Shown here piece by piece: positions 26,301 to 36,290 of a stretch of DNA of 64,000 nt. Positions within the stretch are counted from its first letter, which is position 1; each line of letters starts with the position of its first letter. Source of the DNA: Fasciolopsis buskii (lineage: Eukaryota; Platyhelminthes; Trematoda; Plagiorchiida; Fasciolidae); contig LUCM01008322.1 of the NCBI GenBank assembly GCA_008360955.1, positions 314,213 to 378,212 of the forward strand, given 5' to 3'. The translations under genes were made by a program, and so were the position numbers. Under the pieces are notes generated by a model. That model searched no databases. It was not told the DNA's origin and was given only the letters and a program-made list of their open reading frames with translations.

Positions 26301-27472
26301 GAGGAGTGACCAATTTAAACAAAGGGTATAATGGAAAACAAATTGAATCAGAAGCAATCAACTGTACTTTGAACATCTCTAAGGGGGTTTTTGATTTGAG
26401 AAAAGTCTACTGTATCACCGACGTTCACCCATTTGCATGAAGTGGAACGATTCATTTTAAATGGCACATGACTTGCCTTTTATTGTTAGCAGTTACCAAC
26501 CCTAGTAAGAGTTCGGCTACTTTTGATTATGCTCATACAGGTGCGAAAAGGGATTAGTTGTGCTTGTTTAATATTTGTTGGTGGAAACAATTAAAAGTGG
26601 AACACTATTATGCAGCTGCCAGTCGATCTGTTGTAAAAACTTTTTTGATTTTCGAGGCCAAACCAGCCATGAGAGATGGCTTTCTCAAGTCGAGAATCCC
26701 GTCGTGCTTGTTTAAGATGCCAAACGTTTCATTTCTGGAATAAGTTTCTATTCAAATTACAAAATGTAACGGATACATTCGGAGTACAAGTAGTATCCGA
26801 CTTGTATAGTTTTCTAGGCAGCAGACAAATCTGATACGAAACCTTATCCGGCTACTTAATCATGAGTATCAAATTAATCGTCGGAATCATTGCTTAATCT
26901 AACAAACATTCAACTGGCATATGTTACATCTGTTACAGTTATCAGCGTATGACTTCTCTCTGAGCACACTGTTTTCTGGGACAGGTTTTGATCGGAAGAT
27001 TAGCCCAGATTGTTAGTTCATGCATCGAAAAAAGGCAAGTGCAAAACAGTTTCATCAAATTCTTCCTTCGATTAGAGATTAACTCCGTTTATTTCATTAG
27101 CTGGATGGAAGATGGCCTTAGATGTGCAGTTGACAAACCGAGGGATGTCTATTCCGTTGAGCTCACATGACAACTGCCTCCGATCTCTCAAGCGAGAGGG
27201 TTCTGACATTTACACTAGGACCAGGTGGATACAATCACTGAGTGAATGCATTTTGCATCTGGTATGCACCTTTATGGTGAACCTATTTGAGTATGATTTT
27301 GTCTTTTCACAAGTTAATAAATAAGTACATTGTCTAAGTTTGATCGTGATCGGAGAGCAAAGGGAAGCGCATCGTAAATGGTTTTGCCTGTGGTGCATAC
27401 AACCATTGGGCTCTTGTAAAGAATTCAGAAATACCAGCCGACCATCTCTCTATTTGTCGGAAGCTCGACTTG
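23347..27472. other. Gene-poor stretch
   Basis: No gene recognised. An A-box-like TGGTGTAATGG near 24722 followed by a poor B box near 24768 hints at another old tRNA-related repeat. Confidence 0.4.
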
Positions 27473-27965
27473 ACAGAATATTGAGAAAACACAAGTTGGC
27501 GAACAAGCTCGTTTTCAGTGATTCGTACTCATGCCATTACATCACTATATATATATATATATCTTGACAAAAAATTTCACTATAGGAAGGATTGGATTAT
27601 TCATTTACAAATATGGGTGGGGAAGGGATTTGTGGTGTTAATTGTTTTGTTGTCTAGGGTTTGTATTGGGATGGGAAGTGGGCCAAGGGAGTTGAAGCGC
27701 AACCACAAATTGTTTTTGAGAACAAAGTGCAGGATTGTGAAGACGGATTGCGACAGCTTCCGCAGTGCTCAAGAGGCGACACTTTGCCAACCTGGATTGT
27801 TGACCTCTGACCTTATACAGGGTCCGGAAAGCTTGCGTCACATTCACGGTGTGGTTTGTCTGTGCTAGATGTGAAACAACTGCACTATTAAGTGAATTAA
27901 TTGTTCCAGTGCCTAATCATGCCGGGTGGTGCTCACGGATGCGTTCAGACAGAATATGTCTGCCT
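27473..27965 (-). mobile_element. Penelope-like element, 5'-truncated 3' end
   Basis: On the minus strand this fragment encodes the last part of the GIY-YIG domain region (FRTLYKVRGQQSRLAKC...) followed by the 3' non-coding end. It is almost the same as 41100-41610 of the element at 39.5 kb. It lacks about 36 bases found there just after the coding end, and an (AT)n run (27545-27562) has grown inside the 3' region. The 5' part is absent, as is usual for target-primed insertion. It carries no complete protein. Confidence 0.85.
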
Positions 27966-28037
27966 TTTATTTAGCCCCACTTCCAGACAACCCGACGAAC
28001 TAACTTTTATCAAAAAACCTACTAAACTAAACTAAGT

Positions 28038-28295
28038 TTGACTAGGAGGGGAAATCGTTTTGCTTGTCAAATAGGAAGCAGAGAAAGCTACCTAATTGAT
28101 CAGAAAGTTCTTCTTGGGTCACAAAAACTCCTGTTAGAAGAAGATCCGTATTCAATGACCTTGAAGATTAAGTTGTTCACAAAATCTGTATGGAATGAGG
28201 ACGAAAATGCAACCGGAGAGATCGAAAAGCTAACTAACACGGCAATTGAGAATTCCATCGATCTGAAGGAATTAGTCGAATGTTTAACCAGGTAG
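28038..28295 (+). CDS. Possible terminal exon beside the Penelope fragment
   Basis: An 85-codon open frame ends with TAG at 28293-28295. Two AATAAA signals follow at 28354 and 28365. The C-terminal half is acidic and helix-like (ENATGEIEKLTNTAIENS). A possible acceptor lies at 28103, with a weak pyrimidine tract. The last codons also read as a CAG|GTAGTT donor, so it could be internal. Product unknown; confidence rests on composition and the poly(A) signals only. Confidence 0.25.
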   Translation: MTRRGNRFACQIGSRESYLIDQKVLLGSQKLLLEEDPYSMTLKIKLFTKSVWNEDENATGEIEKLTNTAIENSIDLKELVECLTR

Positions 28296-29323
28296 TTGTA
28301 TGAAATACGGAACACATGGGCCTTCGATAATTAAATGCAAGAAGTTGGGAATTAATAAATGGAAAATAAACATTTATTGGATGGCCCAAGGCCTGGCATG
28401 ATTTGGACTTATAAGTAATGATAAGAGTAAATCGGCATGCGGGATTTAAGCAGGTCCGCAGAGAAGACACTCAGGAACGACGGGAAACCGTGATTGGCTG
28501 TACTAATCTTGGCAATATATGAGGGAAAATTTGTCATCTGGAGCAATACAGTTGTTCATCAGCACGAGGGGCATTCATTGTATCGCTCCGGGGAATGTTC
28601 GATCACCGGGTTGGAAGAATATGTGGGTCGTCATCAAGTCCTGGACAGCCCGGATTCAACAAAATGTATCTTTCTGCACGTGGCCTCATGACTAGAAGAA
28701 TGTGTGAACAGGAACTAGTGAGGTAATCGCAATGATCAAGAGCCAGTTAGTAGCAGTTTGTACAATTCAACCTCGCACAATTTCCGCACCTCAGAGCACA
28801 CTCAGTGGACATAGTAGGATGGCTTTGGGTCCGTGTAAAAATAAGGAGCTGCAGCCACGAACTCGTCTGGGAATAAATAATCACAAATCCGTGGATAGTG
28901 ATTGTATGCAGTCCAGATAAATACAGTGCTTGATCGTTGATGGTATTTTTTTTTAAAAATGCGCATTGGAAATTCGGGAGCCATAAATAAGGATTGCCCG
29001 AAATTCCGTGGAAATTTTGCGCGAATCCCAAATAGATCTCTTTTAAAGATGACGATTCAGTTATTTCAATATAGGTCATTCGGAGAGCAAACCAGGTTAC
29101 TTACGCATCAGACGGACGAACAAATCTTACCAGGTAGGCAGAAAAATATCAACTCGACTAGGTTGTCTTATGTTCCCTATTCGATATGGTTAGTGTTGAT
29201 CTATTTGAACCTAACATTTGCAGACAGAAATGAACGATTCTCAAAGTTTCAAATTTCCATGTTCAAACCAAATCATCACACCTGCTGCGCCCGAATTTCG
29301 AAATCTGTGGGTAAATGACCTCA

Positions 29324-29348
29324 TGTGTGTGTGTGTGTGTGCGTGTGT
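29324..29348. repeat. (TG)n microsatellite
   Basis: About 12 TG units with one CG interruption. Confidence 0.95.
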
Positions 29349-30453
29349 CTGTACACTTGTGTATGTAAATTTGATACAAACTTTGAAAGTTTTATTTACG
29401 TACCAAGAACCATGGTGTCTCAATCTCGTTAGCCAGCATTTCGTCCCTATATAATTTGTATGGGCTTGTCCGAGATAGGTTGTTATCGACAGCCTCTTAC
29501 TTTCAAACAATGTTTAATGTGTTTTGTATTGGCGTAAGGAGCCAAATGTGATACATGCTGGATGGCCCACTTGCATATTTCGCATCCGAAAAGTCGACAT
29601 TGCAAGCCGGAATTCAGCCAGTGATGATCCGCTTACGGTGTATATGCTCTTATCACTAAGTTGCCGTAGACACGGATCTTGAAAGCGAAATAGGGAAGAC
29701 CGTGACTGGTTGGTGGAAGGAACTTCTGTCATGCATCGTTTCAAGTTCGGTTGAGAGCGTTGTAGCAAGAAGGCAAACAGGCAACGAAATCCCTCAATTC
29801 TCAGACCTTGCTCGATTGTGTATATTGTTCATTTCCAAACCACGTTCACGTGAACTCAACGTTCTGACTGGCTGAGCAGTCCCAGCATGATTTGACCTTC
29901 CAGTTGTGTTACTCCACCTGACTTGAATGAGATCTAAACCATAACTTTCAACTGGGCTAATCATGGTATTTGCCTGAGTTCTGGCAATGCCGTTTTCATT
30001 TGCTGACAACGTGGCCATTGTCCGCTGGGGTGCGTTTTTGATACGGTCGTTGTTTTTGCGTTAGCAGACAGCTTTCGATTGGTTCGCGCCGCGGGATCGA
30101 TTATTCTAATTGCCCCTTTATGTTAGTATTCTCCTTTACAATATTTTTTACTAATTCTATAACAGAATAAATCTCCAGGGTTATTTTTGTGAATAGAACC
30201 TAGGTTGCTAAGAGGAGTTCCAAATGTGAAACTTTATTTGTCTTTGACGAGAATCAACTTGTTCAAATTTGTCAAAAACGGTTAACTAGACTTCAAGTTT
30301 CATGGGAACGATAAACGTCCAAATTGTTGAATATCCATTGCTACCGTCTGTGATCGATAGTCGGAACCGTTCAGCAAGTCTATCTTGTAATCTGATGACC
30401 TTGTCGATTTCGGCTATCAGAATGAACTCCCGATTAAGCGGATTTCCTAGGAC

Positions 30454-30505
30454 ATAAATAAATAAATAGATAAACACAAATATAAATAAATAAATAAATA
30501 AAAAT
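30454..30505. repeat. (ATAA)n microsatellite
   Basis: Tetranucleotide repeat interrupted by one short variant block. Confidence 0.95.
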
Positions 30506-32893
30506 TCCGCATGCTTTTTCTGGTTGTAATAAACTAAGCACAAACTAAAGACTACCATTCATTTCTGTAAAGACAGAGCTAACCGTTTATTTGGTACTTC
30601 TTTTAGTTGCGAACAGAAAAGACCTCACAAATGGGATCCGCTCCTGGTCACTAAACAAGGGACCACTGATGACCAGTTGCCGTGGTGTCCGAGAAAACGG
30701 TGCATGTGTCTCACCGTCAAACATCGCAACAATTTGACAACGGTTTTGTCACAAATCATTGAAATATGGATATCGCCGAAAGGTCAGCTTTCCAAGATTT
30801 TCCCTGTCAAGATATTTAGGGTTCTCGTATTTACGAAGTATGTAGAATCATCTACTCTTATTAGGAATTTATTTATACATTTCCCTTACGTCTTGTGTGA
30901 TAAGGCCAGTTAACCAAGAGTGACCTTGGTTGTCTAAACAAACGCGTCTGAACATGAGAAGTAAAATATTAGAATTTATCTTATTTTTTCATCCATGAAT
31001 GATAACTACCTCTCTTGTGCAACATAAAATTTTGTTTCATTAAACATTCTACTCAGGATTGCGCCTGCATTTATAGGCTGAAAATAATATTTTGCTAGTT
31101 GGGGTATGTTTCCGTTGAAGGGATCTAATGATCACAGTTGATCAGGAACAAAATAATTCTGGCCTAAGAAAGACCTTGGTTTACATCAAAGATGACCTTG
31201 CGTCAAGGCCATTTAGGCAGGCTGCCCTATTGGCCTATGTTGTTATCGTGACAGTGAAGCACTGGGCGAGGAACATTAAAATCTTTTGGTACTTCAGTGC
31301 GGAGAACAATGAACCGATTAAAACCCCTCGAACAATTGCAAATTTCAGTGTCTCCAACTAAACATAATCACGATTGACGCAACATTAGACGAATAAACTA
31401 CACCAGCAGCACACTTTCGAGGAGGGAAACAGTCATATTCGAAAGTGATCACATAGTTGCTCATTTTCATTGTAAATTTGTTTTACGACAGTAGTTTTTT
31501 CCTCCGATTCTGAGGTAGATCATCACCGACAGTGTACACATACACCTTTTTGGATAAAATGAAACAATATTTCAAACATTTCAAGTATGAGCGCATATGG
31601 TCTGTGAATTAACAGTGCAATAAAACAAAACGTGCAGTTCTCGTGCTCAGTAATGGGAGTTGCCGAGTGTCCCGATCTGGAGTTGTTTAAGCTTTGTTAA
31701 TGGATGCGTGGCATGTGCCAACTTGCAAAACACCCTTGCGCAAACAAAATGAGAAAAAACTTTTCATGGGCCTAAACAAAACGCTCTAAATATGGGAAAA
31801 TTTTGTTCCCATGTTGACCAAAATATTCCTTTGATTCTAAAATACAAACACCATTAGAAACGATAGTCTCTTCGAATTTTTCTTAAGTGGGGCGATTCTC
31901 TTTCAGATTGATTTCAATCGAACGAAAACACACATAAAGCACTCCCAACCCCAATCATATCCCCGAATCTGATGTGATCATTCAGCAGGCTACTCAACCA
32001 GTGAATACCGCCGTAAAAATTCCAGAATTTCTCGCACTGTGAGGTAAAATCCATTTCATACTGGAGATTTTGGACTCTACTTCAAAAAAAAGAATAGGAA
32101 AATTGCTGAAAGATAGCGGTCAGTTTGTCGATTGCCATCGTTTATTGATGCTACATTTCTAGCAACACATGTATCAAGTTGTTGCGAATAAATTTCACTT
32201 TGTTTCATCTAGCGGCACGTACTGCGTTCTGGTTGAAGTGGTCATGCGTTGACTAATTGGGGATATTGACTAAATTTCTAGCCTATTTCTTCCCTAGACA
32301 ACAAAGCTTGCGGCTTACCATCGAAACGATTTGCCCACTTTGAGTGAATAAAAAGAATACGAATTCGCCTATCCATTTCTTCATGCCCCGTAACTACGGA
32401 AGCGACAAGTGTTCGTATAATGCTTGTTGAACAGGTTTTGTCAATACTTGTAGGGATGTTCTCATCGTCTTCACGAGGGCTAATGCCTACCCTCAGAAGT
32501 GTACGAATTGTTTACCGGGTCAACGGTTCTACGGAAAGCATCAAAGTGCAGTGTCCATGATCTAAATTAACGGAAAGGTTTGTGATTTCGAAAATCGATC
32601 AGTGCTATCACAACGGGTTGCAAATATTTCATGCTATTTTATTGTCTCATGGACTGTGATCCAGTTGAAGTGTACCAGGATAGCCTTTGATTTAGGGTTG
32701 AACGACAAGATGATGATTCCCCTATTGACAATCTATGAATCATGATGAAAAGTCAATAACTGTATCATAGATTGCTTGTAGTTCTCTACTCTTCCTCTAG
32801 CACTGTTTTTATCTTTTAACATGTTTACCGTAACACCAGTTTAGTACGCAGATATTAATTGAATACAAATAGCAGTGTCGATAATAATAGTGG

Positions 32894-32901
32894 TATAAAA
32901 G
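32894..32901 (+). promoter_or_regulatory. TATA box candidate for the transporter
   Basis: TATAAAAG lies 450 bases before the start codon. If used, a 5' UTR exon could run to a donor near 32998 and splice to the pyrimidine-preceded acceptor at about 33269 (GCCTCACAG). The CCAAT pair would then be intronic. The alternative is a TATA-less start just downstream of the CCAAT pair. Confidence 0.35.
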
Positions 32902-33197
32902 GCCTATCATAACATTTCGGTGTGGCGAAAGCTAATGTGTAGTGTTCACTTCGAATATTTATCATCTATAACTTGTAGTCAAAACAAGTCTAGTAGGTGG
33001 GTAAACTAGACTCCGTATGATATTCGTCTGAGAACTGGGAAAATATGCGCACCAAGATGGTTAATACCCAGATAGGGTATCTTAATGAACATTGTAAATC
33101 TCAGCTGAGTTGTATTGCATTGCTATAATTTGCCAGTGTACGCGTCATGTACACGCACATGTAAATTTACTCTCTATCAGTTACATGTAATTGAACT

Positions 33198-33252
33198 AAC
33201 CAATCAGAATATGAGCACATGAAACCATGTACCTTCTCCAATCTGATTGGTT
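33198..33252. promoter_or_regulatory. Inverted pair of perfect CCAAT (NF-Y-type) boxes
   Basis: AACCAATCAGA at 33198-33208 and its exact reverse complement TCTGATTGGTT at 33242-33252 flank a 33-base spacer. Each arm fits the NF-Y consensus RRCCAATCAG. They lie 92-146 bases before the transporter start codon, a usual place for CCAAT boxes in a promoter. The two arms can also pair as a hairpin. That they drive the transporter is inference. Confidence 0.55.
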
Positions 33253-33343
33253 CATTTTTGCCTCACAGTGGTTAATAACATTCTTAACAAAATGATTATT
33301 GTCAGACTGAATTTGTACTGGTCAGACCACCCATACGGTCGAG

Positions 33344-34903
33344 ATGCTAAAAATGAATCCTTTGTCTTTTAATTGTGCTCGAGAGTCACCAAGTTTAGTG
33401 ATTTTGTGTTTCTTCATCTACAAAATTGTGGAATCGTTGTTGCAATCGGCCAATCGTTTACATGTGTACTCCACAATCTGTTCGGCAATTGTCAACGAGA
33501 CAACCTACGGAAATTTGTGCGATCGAAAGGAACAATTTCGTCCAGTTCTAACAGACAACAAATCTCGCGTGTTGTGGTCAAACGAATTGGGTTTCAATCT
33601 AACCGACACCGACTTGGTTTCTCATGCGATTGACAAAGAGACTGAGGTTCAACAGCTTTCTGGCAACTATCTGATCGCCTACCGTGTTCTGTTCAACTTG
33701 CCAGCAATGGTCACTTGTCTACTTTATGGTTCCGTGTCGAATCGAATTGGCCGAAAATGGGCCATGGTTATCCCGTGTTTTGGATCGGCTATCGCTTGTG
33801 CTTGGTTCGCTGGAGCTCTACATCCAAAACTTCGACCAATCCCCGAGGCAATCAGCCTAATCCTTATGGGTGCTTTATCATATGGGATGTGTGGAAAAAG
33901 TAGTGCAATGAGCATGGGTGCCAACAGTTACATCACCGACTTAAGCAGCACGGAAGAGAGGACCAAACTACTCGGTCGATTGATGGGAGTAAATTTTTTC
34001 GGATTGTGTATCGGTGCCGGTCTACTGGCTTTGTTCTCCCGATTTCAAGGGATTGCAGAAATTCTTTGTTTTGTCGCTTCATGTGATGTCTTATTGATCA
34101 TCATTCTAATTTTTTTGGTACGTGAATCACTCAAACATCCCGTGGAACAGTCGATCCTAAAGACAAAACCAATCGGCCCCCCGGCAATGTCGGTGGATGA
34201 TCACGAGCAGAAAGAGTCTTCAAAATCACGAAATTGTTTCACCAATTTCTGGCATTCCGTTCAACGCTCGTACCGATTTGTGTTCTCACAAAAAGTTAAC
34301 AATTCACGAATTGTACTACCGTTTCTTTTTGGTTCAGTTCTGTTTAATCAGCTAACAAAATCAGGCGAACAAGATGCCATTTTGTTGTTTGTAACCAACA
34401 GACCATTCCGATGGACAGCCGAATGGTATGGGTATTATTTGACCGTCTATTACGGATGCATGGCTATTCTTTTGACAATTATCTTACCCCTGATAGAAGC
34501 CAAACTAGCACCACGAGATAGTACACTGATTGTGATTGGGTTATGTTTCAAAATAGCCCGCCTCCTGTGCATGAGTTTGGGCCGTAGCACGGTACTTATG
34601 TTCATTTCGGCCGTGGGTGGTTCTGTGGCCGGATTTATTAGTTCGGGAACAAGATCGTTGATCAGCAAATTGGTCCGAGGTCAAGATGTGGGTGCCAGTT
34701 TTGCACTGGTCTCGTGCATGGAAACCGTCGCCAATCTGGGTGGTGGAACTTTGTTCACAAGTGTGTACACGTTAACTTTGACTTTGTTCCCCGGAGCTGT
34801 GTTCTTGATCGACACAATTCTTCACGTGGGTGTGTTGTGCGGATTTATCTGGCTTCGACATCACGTTCGCACCGAGGACAATTCATCTGATTGGAGTGAG
34901 TAA
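33344..34903 (+). CDS. MFS transporter, SLC46 (proton-coupled folate transporter-like) family
   Basis: Intronless 519-residue membrane protein, complete from ATG (in-frame stop 36 bases upstream; M4 is an alternative start) to TAA. About 12 hydrophobic spans are visible: TM1 near 15-36, a long loop to about 107, TM2-TM6 between 108 and 259, a charged loop 260-310, and TM7-TM12 to about 504. SLC46 signs: YITDLSSTEERT after TM4 (D199 matching human PCFT D156), the RES end of TM6, and TRSLISKLVRGQDVGASF in TM10-11 with R437 matching PCFT R376. The motif A loop reads GSVSNRIGRK, so the usual aspartate is asparagine (N133) while R137 is kept. Loop 1 has sequons at N51, N72 and N85. It is about 60 residues longer than the human proteins. 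Family members carry folates or related solutes with protons, or act in lysosomes; the substrate here is unknown. Lack of introns suggests an old retrocopy or a naturally single-exon gene. Confidence 0.93.
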   Translation: MLKMNPLSFNCARESPSLVILCFFIYKIVESLLQSANRLHVYSTICSAIVNETTYGNLCDRKEQFRPVLTDNKSRVLWSNELGFNLTDTDLVSHAIDKETEVQQLSGNYLIAYRVLFNLPAMVTCLLYGSVSNRIGRKWAMVIPCFGSAIACAWFAGALHPKLRPIPEAISLILMGALSYGMCGKSSAMSMGANSYITDLSSTEERTKLLGRLMGVNFFGLCIGAGLLALFSRFQGIAEILCFVASCDVLLIIILIFLVRESLKHPVEQSILKTKPIGPPAMSVDDHEQKESSKSRNCFTNFWHSVQRSYRFVFSQKVNNSRIVLPFLFGSVLFNQLTKSGEQDAILLFVTNRPFRWTAEWYGYYLTVYYGCMAILLTIILPLIEAKLAPRDSTLIVIGLCFKIARLLCMSLGRSTVLMFISAVGGSVAGFISSGTRSLISKLVRGQDVGASFALVSCMETVANLGGGTLFTSVYTLTLTLFPGAVFLIDTILHVGVLCGFIWLRHHVRTEDNSSDWSE

Positions 34904-34953
34904 TATGAGTGATGAAAGGATGACGAAACATTGTATATCTATCGGCATTTTGG

Positions 34954-34959
34954 AATAAA
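34954..34959 (+). terminator. Poly(A) signal of the transporter
   Basis: AATAAA 50 bases after the stop codon; the 3' UTR would be short. Confidence 0.75.
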
Positions 34960-36059
34960 ACAAAGATGACCAGATACAGATACAGATATGGAACATTTGA
35001 ACAACATCTGTTGCAATCAAAACGTTATCTTCGAAACAAAACTTTCAAAAGTCACTTTACATGATTCATTTTTAAACTGTTCATTCCTATACCCGGCAAC
35101 ACAACCGACACTGCTCAATATATTGAATATATCTATGTCACATGACAGTAAAAAATTTATATCCAATAGGTGACACTATCATTACAAATATTTTCACTTA
35201 TTCCTTCAACTTCAGTCAACGAGAGGAACAAAATTTGTGAAAATCAACCGAATGTCAGCCTAGAAATCCATTTTTTTAAAAAGATGGAATTAAATAGCCA
35301 CGGAGAACTGTTCAGATAAATTGACTCCCCTTTATGTAAACTAGTTGTGCAGTAAAAATACTAACAAACAGTAGTTTGAGCAATGCGTCGTTTTAACTGA
35401 TGACTTTACAGATTTCGTGTTTTCGAGGCCATTGAAAATCAATAAACTTTGAAACAAACCGTCGTTTCTTTTAGACGCCAAACTCTGAAGACATTTCACA
35501 TTCAGTTGCCTCGTTTGGCTTTTCATTGGTCGTCAGTTTATTACAATGAGTTGAAGCTCATCGACAAATTGGAACCGAACCCAGATACGGTGAACATTGC
35601 GTAGTCATATGCCATAACTGTCAGATTGTTGGGAGAACGAAAAATATGGAACGGATTATACACCAGTGCTAGATACGTTTTAATGAACCTGAACATGCAT
35701 ACATGCATGTGTACCACTGAGTATAATCGAAAACAGAGCCCACTGATGCACGGTTCCTCTCATCAACAGGGTGGTCAATGAGGTGGTCATTATTTTATCG
35801 ATAACAGAACAATTCGTTCCTTCCCGTAACCGTAAATGAACCACAAATTTTCTACTGGGCCGCGTATACGGTAGACGGTCCTTCATTTGTTTGTGCAGAG
35901 TTAAGTGTGAAAACTTTCCCGTGAATCAGCCACAGTGTAGGATTAAAATTCTGCCTTCTTTCCATTTCCATCTGTAGATGAAATAATTCACCATGTGATA
36001 TAATCACTCAACTCACCATTAAGAAACCATAAAAGCACTGTACAGCTGTTGCGTCCAAC
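34960..36059. other. Intergenic stretch
   Basis: No gene or repeat recognised. Confidence 0.5.
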
Positions 36060-36290
36060 TTGTTAGGAATCATCAGCAATGCATATCGACCGCGCCCGAA
36101 CTGGGACGCGAACCCGAGCAAGGACGAACGATTCTGAGTCGAACGCCTTAGCCACTACGCTACCGGGCAGGCTCTCCACGGTTTGTTCAACTTCACCACA
36201 TGATGTTGCACCTATCCGTCACTGATTTGCGCGGTTACTGTCCGCTAGCACACAGCAATCGACTCCTACTTTCTAGTCTGGACGACTGAC
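36060..36290 (-). mobile_element. tRNA-Leu(CAG)-like repeat, copy 1
   Basis: On the minus strand, 36090-36170 reads as a leucine-type tRNA: A box TAGCGTAGTGG, anticodon loop CTCAGAA (CAG, leucine), an extra variable arm, and B box GGTTCGCGTCC. An acceptor-like GCCCGG can pair with the other end. The anticodon and T stems are mismatched, so it is a derived copy, not a working tRNA. The repeat also includes about 120 bases beyond the A-box side (36170-36290) that match 56690-56810. It ends on the other side with TTGTTAGGAATCATC, shared with 5586. Confidence 0.7.

Larger units (their letters stand above)
28371..33190. other. Intergenic region upstream of the transporter
   Basis: Contains microsatellites at 29324-29348 and 30454-30505. 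Two coding-like frames on the minus strand (30018-29794 and 29768-29514, with ATTAAA near 29505) could not be joined by in-phase splice sites and are left unannotated. A TATAAAAG at 32894-32901 may serve the transporter. Confidence 0.4.

Noticed and set aside
29514..30018. Two coding-like minus-strand frames with ATTAAA downstream
   Set aside because: Candidate donors are phase 2 and the acceptor needs phase 1, so they cannot be joined; neither part shows a family motif.
33715..34668. Open frames of 60-90 codons inside the transporter on both strands
   Set aside because: They overlap the SLC46-type coding frame, have no motif and are expected shadows of a long coding region.
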